Shown here: one piece after another, positions 1 through 12,459 of the stretch
How positions within the stretch are numbered: the stretch's first letter is position 1
Layout: the number at the start of each line of letters is the position of its first letter
Assembly: GCA_949317995.1 (NCBI GenBank)
Contig: OX439045.1
Location: forward strand, 44,721,693-44,785,692
Source: Acholoe squamosa
Taxonomy: Eukaryota; Annelida; Polychaeta; Phyllodocida; Polynoidae
Direction: 5' to 3'
Length of the DNA stretch: 64,000 nt
Notes under the pieces: model-generated
Told to the model about the DNA's origin: nothing
Databases searched by the model: none
The model's input: only the letters and a program-made list of their open reading frames with translations
Translations under genes and position numbers: made by a program

Positions 1-665
1 AATATAAAAAAAATAGAACCCTATTATTGTCAACGGAAAGACTCCAACTTCTAAATATTTGGGTGTTATTCTAGATAATGACCTGAACTTTAAAGCACAT
101 TTTCGAGAATTGAAAAAATCTGTAATCTATAAAACTTTTCTATTGTACAAACTTTGATCTTTCGTACCAAGTGAAATACTGCTACGTATTTTTAAAACCT
201 ATGTTGTACCGGTAATTGACTATGCTGATGTTATCTACGCTGGTGCTTCTAATACGGTACTTGCTGAATTGCAAACATTACAAAATAGATGCATCAAACA
301 TTGTCTGAAAATGCCAGTAATGACATCTACGGATTTTATCCACCAGGAATCTAAACTTCCATATCTTGAATATAGACAGGAAAATCATTTAAGAGTGATG
401 ACTTTTAAATTATCAAAAAAGCCGGAATATTTAAAAAAATATGATTAGGAACACACGGTTGAATAATGCTCCTATTCTATATTTATATGAAAGGTCAAAT
501 TTAAAAGCATATGATAGATCTGTTGAATACTTGACGAGTCACATCTGGAATGCATTACCCATAGACTTAAGAAATCTCGATGAGGTTGATCAGTTCAAAA
601 ATAAAAGTAAGGAAATTATGTGCAATACCATCCCAAAAGATGCCATCAATATTTATGCAGCGTGA
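1..665 (+). pseudogene. Non-LTR retrotransposon RT, C-terminal relic
   Basis: The plus strand encodes the C-terminal part of a non-LTR (Jockey/CR1-like) reverse transcriptase. From about base 29 it reads a YLGVILDNDLNF motif (the region just after the RT palm), then FKTYVVPVIDYADVIY and an LQNRCIKHCL block. The same order is seen in the better-preserved copy at 22.4-23.7 kb. The frame is broken by an in-frame stop near base 151 and by a frameshift near base 440, after which the tail continues to base 665 with a SHIWNALP block. The catalytic palm, if present, lies outside the window. It is a dead fragment. The clade is inferred from motif style only. Confidence 0.8.
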
Positions 666-1251
666 ACTTATATTTCACGTAAGACCAGATTTGTGATAGC
701 TGTGATAAAGAACATGTGATTATATTATATTGAAACATATAACAATGATTATCCTATTTTGTAAAATTATCTATACAGTATATACAAATCTACATCGACA
801 AATAAGATGCCCTGAATTTATAGACCTATTTTAGATGGTTTTTAATCATTTTATTTTATACTTTGATTTTAGTGAATTAGATATATGATCAGTAATTGGA
901 CAAATACACAACATACGTATCATCTATTTATTATTTGCCAAGTGGTAACAACTTCATTGAACCGTAATCTAATATTATCAAGTCACAGAAACATTGTGTC
1001 AAATATAACTTCTTGTATTAGGTGCGAGGGCGCAAGTACGATTTGTTATATAGGATGTATGTATCACCCACTTCAGTTCTCTTCAGCACTGACCTGTGAT
1101 ATTATGTATGCTGGATATCCTTATAAGCATATTTCTCCATAAATGACCCACATAAAAGCTATTTAAATACTGTCCTAAACGACAAATGGTTCACCAAAAA
1201 TTGAAAATTTCAATTGTCATGTGAAATTTTGAGTTATTATGCCACTAATCA
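666..1251. other. AT-rich stretch, no gene seen
   Basis: This may include the 3' untranslated end of the retrotransposon relic at 1-665. I see no coding exon and no clear tail repeat. Confidence 0.5.
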
Positions 1252-1555
1252 CACTGAAAACATGGAAGATCCGAAACGAGTCAGCGGTGACCACTTTAGG
1301 TCCCCAAGTTGACAATACCTAAAACTACAACTTTAGGTAGTAAAAATGACAACTTTAGGTCATCATCCTGATGACCTAAGTCGTCAGTATGATGACTCTG
1401 TACTGTCAGTATTGTCATACTGACAGCTCAGGTTGTCAGGATGATGACCTAAAGTCGTCATTTTGACTACCTAATGTTGTAGTTTTAGGTATCATCAACT
1501 TGAGGACCTAAAGTGGTCACCGCTGACTAGTTTCATATCTTCCATGCTTTCAGTG
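1252..1555. mobile_element. Palindromic fold-back MITE, 304 bp
   Basis: The two halves are near-perfect inverted copies. The left end reads CACTGAAAACATGGAAGAT and the reverse complement of the right end reads CACTGAAAGCATGGAAGAT, and the match runs through almost the whole element. Inside, the motif ACTTTAGGT / ACCTAAAGT recurs in both orientations. No coding capacity and no clear target-site duplication are visible, so the superfamily is unassigned. Confidence 0.85.
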
Positions 1556-2253
1556 GACTTTTGATTACCTTTTTCTAATTTACTAACAAGGGGGTATCTT
1601 ACATCAGCAACGCTGACATACCCTCCTTACTTGTTTGGCACTATTGATTGAATTACTACTGATTGACTTCTATAAATGAAGATTTACCATGTTGTAACCT
1701 ATATTGAGTATGACCAGACTCAGAAGGATTACCTGTACTTGACATGAATTATAATGCCAAATAAATTTAAATTGTTCCTTAAAAAACATTCCTGTGTGTT
1801 TTAGGGGAAATAGACCTGATTCTCTCCCAAAGACACAAAAGCACTCCTTGATATAAGAAACGTTGTGGGCAAAGTTATCAAGTATTTCACTAGCTGTGTG
1901 AGAAAACCCCCAAAGTATGGCCGGGTTGGAAAAGTCCGGGATACAGTTCATGTTGTACATTAGCACATGAACAATAAATCTCACGTTCAGTTGAACATCA
2001 TCTCAAATAGCAAGCAATGTCCTCATGATCAGTGCAAAAGGCTCAGGACACAATTCCGATTAATTCAATTGCTTCAAAAAGCAATGTCTTCATATGCCAT
2101 TTCCTGTTTTTTCTTTCATCAATATCCAACTTCTTTCGTATTATAATCGTACTTTTTAGAGCACATTACACGCCTAAAGGGTATCAGTACCTCCCTATTA
2201 AATACATCAGACAAATGACTGATTATCTCATTTTATTGCTGTATTATACCTAT
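1556..2253. other. No gene or repeat recognised
   Basis: AT-rich sequence with only short chance ORFs. Nothing else is visible. Confidence 0.5.
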
Positions 2254-2330
2254 TGTCCACTGGGCCTCTTCGGCCGAGTTTTGTGTAGGAAATGTATGGC
2301 CAAAATCGACCGAAGGGGCCCAATGGACAC
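2254..2330. repeat. Short imperfect palindrome, 77 bp
   Basis: TGTCCACTGGGCC on the left pairs with GGGCCCAATGGACA on the right, with CTTCGGCCGA / TCGACCGAAG inside. It could be a tiny MITE or the core of one. Confidence 0.6.
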
Positions 2331-3710
2331 TGTAAGTATTAGTGCTTTCCATGCTTAGGTAGATCTAATGTTCAAACCCTTTTTATCGTTGTCCTATGAT
2401 TGAGGTACAATGTAATGCTTATATTAGTTATGTGTTACCTGAGTCAATCACCTTTCTTCTTGTAAATATGTATTGTGTCTCCATCTTTGTCATCTTGTAT
2501 AGTTATTATCAAATCTTAGTAAATGATGGATACCAATGAAACTGAATCTAAAATTATTCACGTGAGTAATTAATAAACACTTACAGCTGTGAAATAAAAA
2601 GTGACTTATTGAGCTAGTCGGATTAGACTATTGCCTACAAATGGCAGAATAGCAGGTGGGCCTGACACAGGTCTGGAGGGCATTTCCCAATATGGTACGA
2701 CTAGACACAACCAGTATGCCATGAAACCCTCAATATCAGAGTGGGTGATCATAGGCAACACACTACGACTACTCTGTACGATCAGCACTTAAGGCCCAGA
2801 TATGCCTACCGTTTGTTTAAACAAACACCTACCTCTACTACAGTGACCTTCACTAAAAACACATTTTGCTTAATGATATATTCTCAGGAACTCATTTATA
2901 CATAAAAATGTTATAAAAATTTCTATTTTGTTGCAAGAACTGTTTTGATTCTTTTTTCTATGTTACTATGGCAACCCTGTGAAAAGGGGTCTATGACCAA
3001 ATATTCCAACCCCCAAAAAGTCACTTTTGTAGGCTTTGGGAATATGTCATAAATGCCTGCAATTTAATGTTTTGGGCTGAAACATATAACAACAAGGTCA
3101 ATAAGTCTGTGTTAGCATCAAGACCCTTATAAGACCCTTAGGTACAAAGCATTCTTTGATACCATAATATACTTTAGGGCAATGGACATGAACTATGGTT
3201 ATAGACATGACCCCTTCTATCCAGTGTTCAACAGTTCGGCTTTGTTATTGTTTTGTTACTTGGCATTTCAGGACATGACTATCAATGTACCAGAAATGTA
3301 GTACAGTGTCATTTCTGGTGGTTTCCATGGCAACCATTCTATGTTCAATAGTTCTGAACGATGATACATTTCTCAATACTTCTGAAACCATTTACAGCTA
3401 CATACATGATATCCTGGTAAGAAGGAGCTACAATATTAACCCCTTCAGCAGCAAGTATTTTCTTGACCTTGTTTTTGCCCTTGGCCAAGGTCAGGGTCAA
3501 AGTTCAAGGTCACTGAAGTGAGAAGATAAATCACAGACCAAAATACCAGGAAACCCCATTCGGAAGCTTTAATGCAAGTCATAAGCGTGGGAGGAGACGT
3601 TGAGGAATTTTTATAAGCAGGTCTCAGAAGTTGTTCGGTATTCCCCCATTTGGTACTGCAAAACGAAAATACCAAAATTAAATTAGAATTTGAAGTTTTA
3701 CCCTCTACCC
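2331..3710. other. Unassigned DNA with receptor-like half-sites
   Basis: No coding exon. GTTTCCATGGCAAC (3321-3334) is one of the window's X-box-like motifs. At 3479-3512 there is CCTTGGCCAAGGTCA followed by TCAAGGTCA, resembling nuclear-receptor half-sites. Confidence 0.5.
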
Positions 3711-4330
3711 TGTCCTCAGGGCTCCTGTCCCAGCCTTTGCACAACTTTCCCCATCCTCAAGTCTCTTCTTTAAGCTTTTGTACCGTTTCCCCTGTCTCCC
3801 CTCTCCCTCTCTCTAAACAGCATCCCAGGTTGTCTACGCTCCTCTACTGGCCTCTGAGAAGCCTTCCCTTTATCAAGGCTCCTCTCTCAGCCTCTGAATA
3901 GTCTCCCCCATCATCCAGGCTCTTCTCCCTGCCTCTAATCAGCCTTCCACATCATACTATCCCCTCTCCCGGCCATTGAACAGCTTTCCCCATAATCTCC
4001 TCTGCCAGTACCTGTACCCTTCCCCCCATCATCCTCTCTTGGCCTCTGTACCCCTTCCACCATCATCTAACTTCCTCTCCTGGCTCTTCTACCAGCCTGT
4101 GAACAGCTTCCCCCATCCTAAAGGCTCCAAATGTGGCCTCTGAACAGCCTCCCACATCATCCAGACTCCTCTCCCGGCCTCTGTGCCCTTTCTCTCATTA
4201 TTTTGGCTCCTCTCCCGGCCCCTGAACAGCTTCCCCCATCATCCAGCCCCCCCCACATCATCTGGGCTCCTCCCCCAGTCTCTGAACAACCTCCCCTATC
4301 CACCAGGCTCCTCTCCCATTTCTGTACCTC
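3711..4330. repeat. Pyrimidine-rich degenerate minisatellite
   Basis: A unit of roughly 40-60 bases built around CTCCTCTCCCGGCCTCTG, AACAGCTTCCCCCATCAT and CCAGG recurs about a dozen times with drift. One strand is almost free of A/G-rich stretches. Open frames here (for example 4131-4361) are by-products of the repeat. Confidence 0.75.
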
Positions 4331-4490
4331 AATTAGGGCTGCCCGGTGTGGCCCTGACTGAGAACCCAGCATATATCTGCCTGATCTAAAACCCATGTAC
4401 TTTCAACCACCTTATCCCAGGGAACACCATTTTGGCCCCAAGTGGGCTTGCTACATGAGATAGGCCTATCTTAGATAAATTTACATATTT

Positions 4491-5060
4491 GGAAGGTGAC
4501 ATAGGCCTATATTTATGCCATTTCTTAACCTTTGACCTTGAAAAGCATCATCTTGACCTTGGCCAAGGTCAATCAAATTCATTGACCAGATCAAGCTCAT
4601 TGAGTAGTATATTCATTTTGGAATTGTATAAAAATATTGATTTAAGTCAAAGCTATGGATAAATAATTATGTGTATTTTCTGTTATTCTCCTCATTTTAC
4701 CTTGTTGCCATGGAAAGAGCTTGACCCTGACCCAAAGGTCACTGCTATCTATAGGTTCATCCTGCATATTCTGTGAGCTAGAGTCCCTCACTATCAGGAA
4801 ACTTCAAATGGTTCACATTTAAACAATTGTAAGAACATCTAGAAGGTCACATAGGCCTTTTTTATGCTATTTCTTAACCTTTGACCTTGGCCAAGGTCAA
4901 TCAAATCTATTGACCTGATGGAGCTCATTGAGTAGTATATTTTAGGATTCGATATTGTGTAAGAAGAGTGATTTAACCCAAAGTTATATATATGAACAAA
5001 TATGTGTATTTTTTGTAGATCTCAAAATTTTATCTGGTTGCTATGGAAACGGGTAAACCC
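4491..5060. repeat. Tandem duplication (~350 bp period) with palindromes
   Basis: Two diverged copies start near 4491 (GAAGGTGACATAGGCCT) and 4841 (GAAGGTCACATAGGCCT) and stay alignable for over 200 bases. Each holds the perfect 20-base palindrome TTGACCTTGGCCAAGGTCAA (4553-4572 and 4881-4900). Each also has an ATGGAAA-type motif near its end. Confidence 0.8.
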
Positions 5061-5792
5061 ACCTAGATTGCTACCATAGCCAAAGTGCCAACACACAAAA
5101 TTATGATGCATAGACCCTGAGCTCCTTTAAAAAAATAGCATGGACCTTAGTGCCCCAAATTATACTGACTATCCCCTCTGGCTCATGGACTATGCATTAT
5201 GTATTAATCAGTAAATCCTGACCCCATATCTGCCTATCGTTCTTCATTTCAGAACCTATGGGGGTTAATTTTCAGATTTTGCCAGATATCAGTCAAAATG
5301 GTTATTTTAACATGGGTTGTGAAAATATTTTGTTGAAAGAGCATCATAACTCTTGTCAGGCATATCTGGGATAATTATATAGGGTTTGGTAGGGCAGTCG
5401 TACCAGTGTACTTATTAGGGATCACTAGATGCAGGGCTGTAATGGCATTTAACTGAGTGATCTCACTACGACTAAAAGGGGGTCTATCCATTCCACATTG
5501 AGAAATGTCTTCCTGCTGTCTGTCGGTTTCAATGCTCTAGGTTTCTGTGACCAATTGCCCAGGAAATCAAAGGACACTCACAGACCTATTAAAGGCAATG
5601 CTGCTAACAAAGTTGGGTGGAATTGCCTTCCTATGTAACGGCAACGTCCATTGAAAACAGAATGACTTGAGGTAGGGCGGTAATTGCATGTAAGATGGCG
5701 TTACTGATATAGGAAGTTGATGAGAACACAGTGAACAATGCACTGTTATATTACATACTTAAGTCCGTATAATTAAAGCAGTTCTTACAACC
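5061..5792. other. No gene or repeat recognised
   Basis: I see no coding exon and no repeat I can delimit. Confidence 0.45.
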
Positions 5793-5796
5793 TTAA

Positions 5797-7231
5797 CTCT
5801 TCCTTTACCAACTACGCATTAATGCGTAGTTTTGGCCGATTTTTGCTGATTTTTGGCCCATATTGAGTACACTATAACTTCCACAAAATCCATTGAAACT
5901 CTTTGATTTTTTTGTTAGACCTAGCTTGAGTTGAGTTCACAAGAGAGTCCAAACAGTTAGTCTCTATCTCTTATACTTTTAGCATGGCAGCTTTACAAAC
6001 TTGAGACAAAATCCTAAACTACCCTAAAAGTTTTCTATAGATTTAATCAATATTTAGGCTAAAAATCATGAAAAATGTCAAATGGTATTAATTTTTGGTG
6101 AAAATTGACTTTGTATATTTTTTCATGCTCAACAAAATGGCATGGAAAATATTTGGAAATTTTGATGCATTATTGGCCATTTTGGTTGATTACCATGGCA
6201 ACAGTTATGAAAAAATGCCGATTTTGCATGGTTTGGGTTGCCATGGTAACCGAAAAAGAATGTCTTCCAAAATTGATTATCTGCCAAAATTTCAGCTAAA
6301 CAAAATATTTACTACAATATGTGGCCCAACGGGGAAGAATGTGCCTCCGGGGGGGATTTTTAGTACTGGTTTTCCCCACCAGGGGGCAGAATATGCGTAA
6401 AACACTGACAAATATGCTAAAAAAAAGCTTTAGACCAATTTTTTATAAGGAATCCAGTGGTATGCTTAAAATCGTTCCATCTCCACTGAAAATGTTCCAT
6501 TTTTGGAATGTTGGTTGCCATGGAAACATAGAAAATTGGTAGATAAGGCAATTTCTGGTTGCCATGGAAACCACTCCCCTAATCCAACTGTGAATTTTTG
6601 CCACAAACTCATTTTGAAATTCCTTCAGGAACCCAGAACCGAAAACAGAACTCAAAAATTTCCTCTAGAACCAATTTTATGACAAAAACATCACATTTCT
6701 TAGGCAATTTTTCCACAAAACTGTATTTCTTTGCATTTTTAGTGTTTATGATAGGATATAATGCATCTAGAACTTATTTCCTATTTTTATTTGTACACAC
6801 AAACCTATGTTTGACAAACAATTACAGCAAAACTACCAGGGATATTTTAGCTCAAGATATCTCATTTTAAAGCCCATGACTTAAACCTTAAAATGCCATT
6901 TCCCCCCAGGAGGCATGTTTTCCCTCACCTGGTCACATATACACTTTACATCATTGCAGTTGATACAGGGAGTGGTGAGATATTGCAGTTTGAAGTTAAC
7001 TCATGAGATCAACTTTTCTCATCATATCACCACATTTATGATAATATATCTCATTAATCAAACTAGATAGAGGAAACTCAGGTGTTGTTCTATCTAACTG
7101 ATTAGCCTAGCTTAACCGGTCACCATTTCCCTTCTAATTTGAATATTCACATAATTCCAACGGTTTTTGAGAGTTTATGTTATAAACTAAAACCCAAAAA
7201 TTTGCTCTAAAATACTCTGGTAAAGGAAGAG
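5797..7231. mobile_element. TTAA-flanked DNA transposon, non-autonomous, 1.4 kb
   Basis: The ends are inverted repeats: CTCTTCCTTTACCA on the left and TGGTAAAGGAAGAG on the right, each flanked by TTAA (5793-5796 and 7232-7235). A TTAA target duplication is the signature of the piggyBac superfamily, so I infer a piggyBac-type non-autonomous element. A perfect 22-base palindrome (5810-5831) lies just inside the left end. The interior contains a copy of a dispersed repeat with GTTGCCATGGAAAC-type motifs (6237-6250, 6514-6527, 6558-6571). No transposase is encoded. Confidence 0.7.
6300..6870 (+). repeat. Dispersed repeat family with X-box motifs, copy 1
   Basis: This is the most complete copy of a family seen again at about 34.0, 36.1 (reverse), 47.5 and 59.1 kb. 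Shared landmarks are GGAATCCAGTGGTATGCT, TCTCCACTGAAAATGTTC, two GTTGCCATGGAAAC motifs, and a tail running to CAATTACAG. It lies inside the TTAA-flanked element and may be derived from that family. Confidence 0.75.
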
Positions 7232-7235
7232 TTAA

Positions 7236-8280
7236 ACAAAGGACACAGCATGTCTGATAGGAGAATTCTCTTAGATCAAGTTTTTTGTGGAGCGATAGGA
7301 AATTAAGCATGCACGACGCAACTGCTGTTTACAAGGTTTCTGCTTGAAAAAAAATGAGTGCTTGATGATGAATTAAATATGAACCTTGCATCAATATTTT
7401 GAAAAGAAAAGTGATATATTATTTGGTTTATTACAATAGCATATTCGTTCTGGTGAACGCTTAGATGAACAGTCTGCGGTCAGATATTACAAATCATACA
7501 GGTCATATCATTAATTCTGTTTTACATGTAGGACAACACACTACTTTTAATATAGAGCTTATTCACCTAATAAAAGGGAGGAGTGCTTAACATTATGTAT
7601 TATAGAATTGTCCATTGTCTCGGTTTCTACAATGGTTAACATCAGCAGGACTAATAACGACAGATTACATTTAAGTCAACTGTCTGCCGATGAGATCATC
7701 ATAAATTTTCATTACTACCTCATTAAAAGAATAAACTGCCTCGATATTAATCTTAACACAAACAAATGGATCATGCTGAAGTAAATCACTGATCACTTCT
7801 AATTTGTATTCACTTTCCTAAACCAGACAAAACTACCGTTATCCTGATGGGCTCCATACCCTGTTTGATGGCATTCATAGTTGGAACGAAGGTAATTACT
7901 TTTTAGTATGGGCTATATCAGTATATAGTGTCCTAAACCTAATCATCATACCTTGGAGTTTGTCCCCTTTACAATCCACGCACGGTAGATTGAGGGACTG
8001 TCGAATACTACGACCAAGACCGACATATGCCTGTGTTTTATGGATGAAAATGTTTGTTATTTTTCCTTTGGCCAAGCAACCTTATTTTCATGATTATCTC
8101 ATAGAATGCTCTTAAAGAAAAAATGCCTGATGATTGTATGGGGATAAAAATAAATCACACTTCTTAGAAGAAAAACCAGGATATGATTATATATTCCCAT
8201 ATAGTTTACAATTTCTTTGGTACCTATTCCGTCATCTTTCTCACTCTCAAGGAACCGAGCCATTTCAATATCTCAGGAGG
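7236..8280. other. No gene or repeat recognised
   Basis: AT-rich sequence without coding signals. Confidence 0.5.
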
Positions 8281-8284
8281 TTAA

Positions 8285-9075
8285 TTCAAAACATCCTGGG
8301 ATCGCAACCCCAGCGATCTTAGGAATTATTCTACCTTATCCTATTAAGCGATCTCAAGATCAGACTGCGTTCACATTTCCTAGCCAGCACTAAGATCACA
8401 TCGATCTTAGCCTCAGCCCTCCTACACTATTCCAAGAAGTACTGACTAGGCACAGGGGTAAGAGTCCCAAAATAAAGGAATAGCTGTGGAGTCACTCTTC
8501 TTCACAAGAGTGCTTATACCATCGTTCCCCGTCCCAATATGGGCTAAGAAATATATTAGATTCCATCTGTAAATAAGGTAACTTTAATGTAAATGTTCAA
8601 CCAGGATAAAATAAAAATATCTTACCTCAATAGAGAGAGATAGATGAAATTCCCCGAAGACAGAGTCTGGCTTGCAGCAAGAGGATACCAAAGGGAGTGG
8701 GGTAGGACTTCACTTCAAAACTTGAGAAGGAAGAATTACCTTATAGAGTGCCCTTAACGCATGAGTAGGCCTAAGGGCCCTCAATGACTCTCAGTAAACG
8801 TCCTCCCTCCCCTGTTTACGTATGCAGCAGGCTATTCACTCTTTCGATCAGGAGTGTTCCCTGTAAGTGCTCTTGTACTCAGGTGAAACCACTACGCAAT
8901 TCTTTCACTAAGATCGCAGTGATCTTAGTGATGGAAAAGGAATAGTGAAGTGATCCCAGGACTTACTATTCTTGACAGGCCTGCAACCACTGCATTAGAT
9001 AGGGTAGACTGGCCAGGTCTTATGAAATGTGCCTACACTAAGATCGCCGAGGTTGCGATCCCACGGTGTTTTGAA
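8285..9075. mobile_element. TTAA-flanked TIR element, 0.8 kb
   Basis: Long inverted ends begin TTCAAAACATCCTGGGATCG on the left; the right end in reverse complement is TTCAAAACACCGTGGGATCG, and the match continues through GCGATCTTAG. Both ends abut TTAA (8281-8284, 9076-9079). Short internal palindromes of the CTAAGATC...GATCTTAG type occur near both ends. No coding capacity. TTAA suggests piggyBac-type, but the palindromic match also extends a few bases outside, so the exact ends are uncertain. Confidence 0.7.
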
Positions 9076-9079
9076 TTAA

Positions 9080-11202
9080 GCTCCAGGAAACCAGAGGGGT
9101 CGGGCCATTGTGCTTTGGTAGAAACGTGAAAAATCTAAAATTTGCCTTCATAGGACTTACATTGTCTAACAGGTAGCACAATATGCTTTGAGGCTTATTT
9201 CTCATCCAAGGCCTAATGTCATGGTTGTCGTTCAATGCCATGTAATTGTGGCATAATTAAGTAACTTGTATTATAGATCCACTATATTTTGAGGGCTAAT
9301 ATCTCATTTGTGGGATGGTGTCTCTTTTCTGAGTAAGCGTCATTTGCAACACAATGTCAACTCTTCTAAAATACACTTTTGAAGAAGAGTGTCCTGTCCT
9401 ACAAATTTCCACTGCAAGATTTCATACTGATGACATTATACCTGAGAAGTAGTTAGCCATATTTTAGAAATAGCAATTAAGATCATTCCCATCAAAATTA
9501 CTTACTCCGATAATGAATCATACCACACCATATACGATTGCATACAGGCAGTTAATATTCTCAATTGCAATACATTCGTGTGGCATTCGCTGTATACATT
9601 GTCCCATTTATCGTCATCATCAAAAGAAGGGTCGGGAGGGACCCCTATGGTTTAAGACATACCCGAGGCAGAGATCGTCATTGCTCTTTGAGCTGCTCAT
9701 GAGCTACTGGTAGCTGCATGTTATACCCCAAAAGAGCGTTGTCTCCATGGAATGAGCCATTCCAGCTGGCACTTTCTGGTGGAAGGAAATGGCTCTAGGG
9801 AGGGTTCTCGGTGCCGCTACAGGGCAAATATGCTGATTACCCACAGGGGACTAATCAGAAGGGGAATAATTCGCCACTGAACCGCTGCCGGGAGGTGCTC
9901 TATGGATAACCTCTCAGCGAATGGGTGCAATGCTAAGCAGCCTCAGAGCTTTTGTTTTGCAATATCAATTAGCTCTAGTAGAGCTAGTTTGCCTGCTGAT
10001 CATCCCCTTAAAGATGGCGAGAGGAGTGCGAAAAGTGGAGATTGTGATAAGATTGGGAATTAAGGGAAACTGCATGTGGCACCCAGGTTCTCTTAAGGGA
10101 GTTTAATGGAGGCATGTGGCATGACTGATAAGGCATTGGGCTGCTGTGCTGTCAAGAAATATGAGGTACATAAAGGATGAAGCCTTTTAGTAATGAAGCC
10201 ACGAATTTACCAGGGCATAATGACCTGGTATAAGAGTGCAATATCATAATCTTTAGAAAGGGTTGCATCTGATTCCTTTAATATACTACTAATCTATAAT
10301 GCTTCGCTATATCTAATCGCACTAAGCATTGGGTAGCTTTACAGAAAGTGGTCTCGTATTCGCATATTGATGTAATCCTCAGGTGCTGTCTGTAAGTGAG
10401 TATATGACTGAATAGGATACGAGCCATAAGCATGTAAATTTTATGCTGGACATTCAATGTACTTTATAGTGGGAGCTAAATATCTACTATCTTGACCTCC
10501 GTTGCTACCAACAGGAAAGCTACCAGATCAAATTAATGGAAGATGAACCCAATTAGCGTGTTGACTTAAGGAAAACTACATGGCCTGCTATACTACAGCC
10601 TTGGGTACCGATTCAGCTAGGAGGGGTACATTGATCAGCTTGAAGAACGGGTTCCAATACATTATTACATGCCCTGGGCACTAAACATTGGCCGGATGAT
10701 GGGAACCTTCCCAGCTGATTTACACGTCCCATGTCAAGGTACAGGGTGTCAACAAGGATGGGTATGGCTCACCACTGTTGTGCAATTCTGAGTGTCAAGG
10801 TTTCTGACCATTTTTGACTGGACATTAAGTTGCAGGAAATAGCTGAATTCCATAAGGAACTGACAGAACAGTTATTCTGGCACATGTTTCAAGCAAAAAT
10901 TAATGTTAAATATCCTCTATGGGGCTGCGATTGGTAATCATCTGTACTGAAATGAAGGTTTCTGACTAGATGTTTTTGAGTTTGAGTTTAATGATCTATT
11001 GGCCATAGATCAAAATGATACATTTAGCTGTCCATCTTAGCCAAGCAAGTAACAAACAAACAAATGTGATGAATGAAGTACAAAATAAAAGTAGTAATAA
11101 ATTTGATTTAAATTCAGCAAGGTACGGGTACATTTGATCGTAGGTATGATGTCATTTGAGGATGAGTTCAGTGGACAATCAGAGTTTACATAGGAAGACA
11201 TG
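9080..11202. other. No gene recognised
   Basis: Two kilobases with only short chance ORFs. The final ~150 bases may be the 3' untranslated part of the retrotransposon fragment that begins at 11203. Confidence 0.45.
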
Positions 11203-11352
11203 TTAGTTCTCTGCGTTTTGTGTGTCCACACTGAGCTTTTGCCATAGCCTTTCGCCCCTATACAATGGGCTCTTTTCGTATTGATATTTAAGTGTGCGAC
11301 TGACTCGCAACTTGAACTTTGTGTTAGTCTGCAGTAGACGAACCTGTTCAAC
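11203..11352 (-). pseudogene. Non-LTR RT extreme C-terminus (left half of a split copy)
   Basis: Read on the minus strand, this encodes a YEKSPLYRGERLWQKL block ending in TAA at 11203-11205. It matches YERSPLYRGVLAWNAL downstream of the RT at 22.4-23.7 kb. It joins in frame to the fragment starting at 12460 when the element at 11355-12459 and one TA are removed, so both are parts of one older insertion. Confidence 0.8.
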
Positions 11353-11354
11353 TA

Positions 11355-12459
11355 GGGTAGAGGCACCCTGAGTCGGACAGATACCTAAAGTCGGACACCT
11401 TTTGCATTGAATTACATGATAGATATGAAAAATTCAGCTATCATTTGAATTAGACATGAACACTCTAATAAATGAGGAATGACATGTAAATTCCCTGACA
11501 TACATGGTTTTACAACTGTACAAACCCAGGGTGTTTTTGTTATATTCCGAGGGTGAAGAATGATGAGTGAATGGAGATCCTGGTTTGATTTGTCAATTTG
11601 TCATGTCTTAACCTCCATGTTTTTAGGATTTCTATACATGTCAATGGCAATATACACATTTTTGCTAATAATTTGACTTGATAAACCTAAATACATCCCT
11701 CATGTTACAGTATGGGAGTTATTCTTCTATGACCTTCAGATTACACCTACAGTTGGACACCAATTACACCCCACCTGGGACACAATTATATCATGATTTC
11801 AATACTTATATAATGGGCATTTCATTACAAACAGAATCCTTATTAATATACCTGTACTCCCAGATCTGAATATTTAGTCTGTGTTTGGTTTACCTACTAT
11901 CTAACACCTAAACCTAATCATTACTCAGTCTGTCCATAGAAGTCATGCTCATCTGGGCATGTAGACTGACCTGTTATAGGTATGCAAAATTAAACATCTA
12001 AGAGTATCCTGGAGAGGAGTATCCTATTGGCTTGGATACTTTAGTGTTATATGCTAAGTGCCTTTATAGAATATTTCAGATTGAGTGACCCCTTGTGTCT
12101 GTATCAATTAGATAACATAGTGTCTGACTCTAGGGTCACCTCTGGCATGAGCTGTCTGACTTGAGGTGCAATTTGATGTTTTGGAGACTAAATATGTACA
12201 GCCCATTTACTCATATATGACCCAATCTGCGAAAAGGGGTCTTAGTGCATGGTGCAATAAGACCCCTTTCCCCAGTACATGCCACATATATATTGGAGAG
12301 TTTCATCAAAACCTCTTCATGGATTTTGAGGGTAAATTATCATGTATCAACTGGTGAAATGGAAAGTAGAATTCAACACTTTTAAAGGTACAAGATTTGA
12401 GCACCAAATATGGCCACCTCCTGTGTGGTCAGGAGTGTCCGAAATGGGTGCCTCTACCC
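11355..12459. mobile_element. TA-flanked non-autonomous DNA transposon, copy 1 (1105 bp)
   Basis: Ends are GGGTAGAGGCACCC and its reverse complement GGGTGCCTCTACCC, flanked by TA on each side (11353-11354, 12460-12461). TA duplication is the mark of the Tc1/mariner superfamily. The interior repeats GTCGGACACC-like words but encodes nothing recognisable. A second copy lies at 21105-22145. The boundaries are confirmed because removing the element plus one TA restores the reading frame of the interrupted retrotransposon gene. Confidence 0.9.

Noticed and set aside
1670-1984. 104-codon minus-strand ORF
   Set aside because: No domain, no neighbouring exons and ordinary AT-rich composition; length is not unusual by chance over 64 kb.
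3650-4396. Overlapping Ser/Pro/Leu-rich ORFs on both strands
   Set aside because: By-products of the pyrimidine-rich minisatellite.
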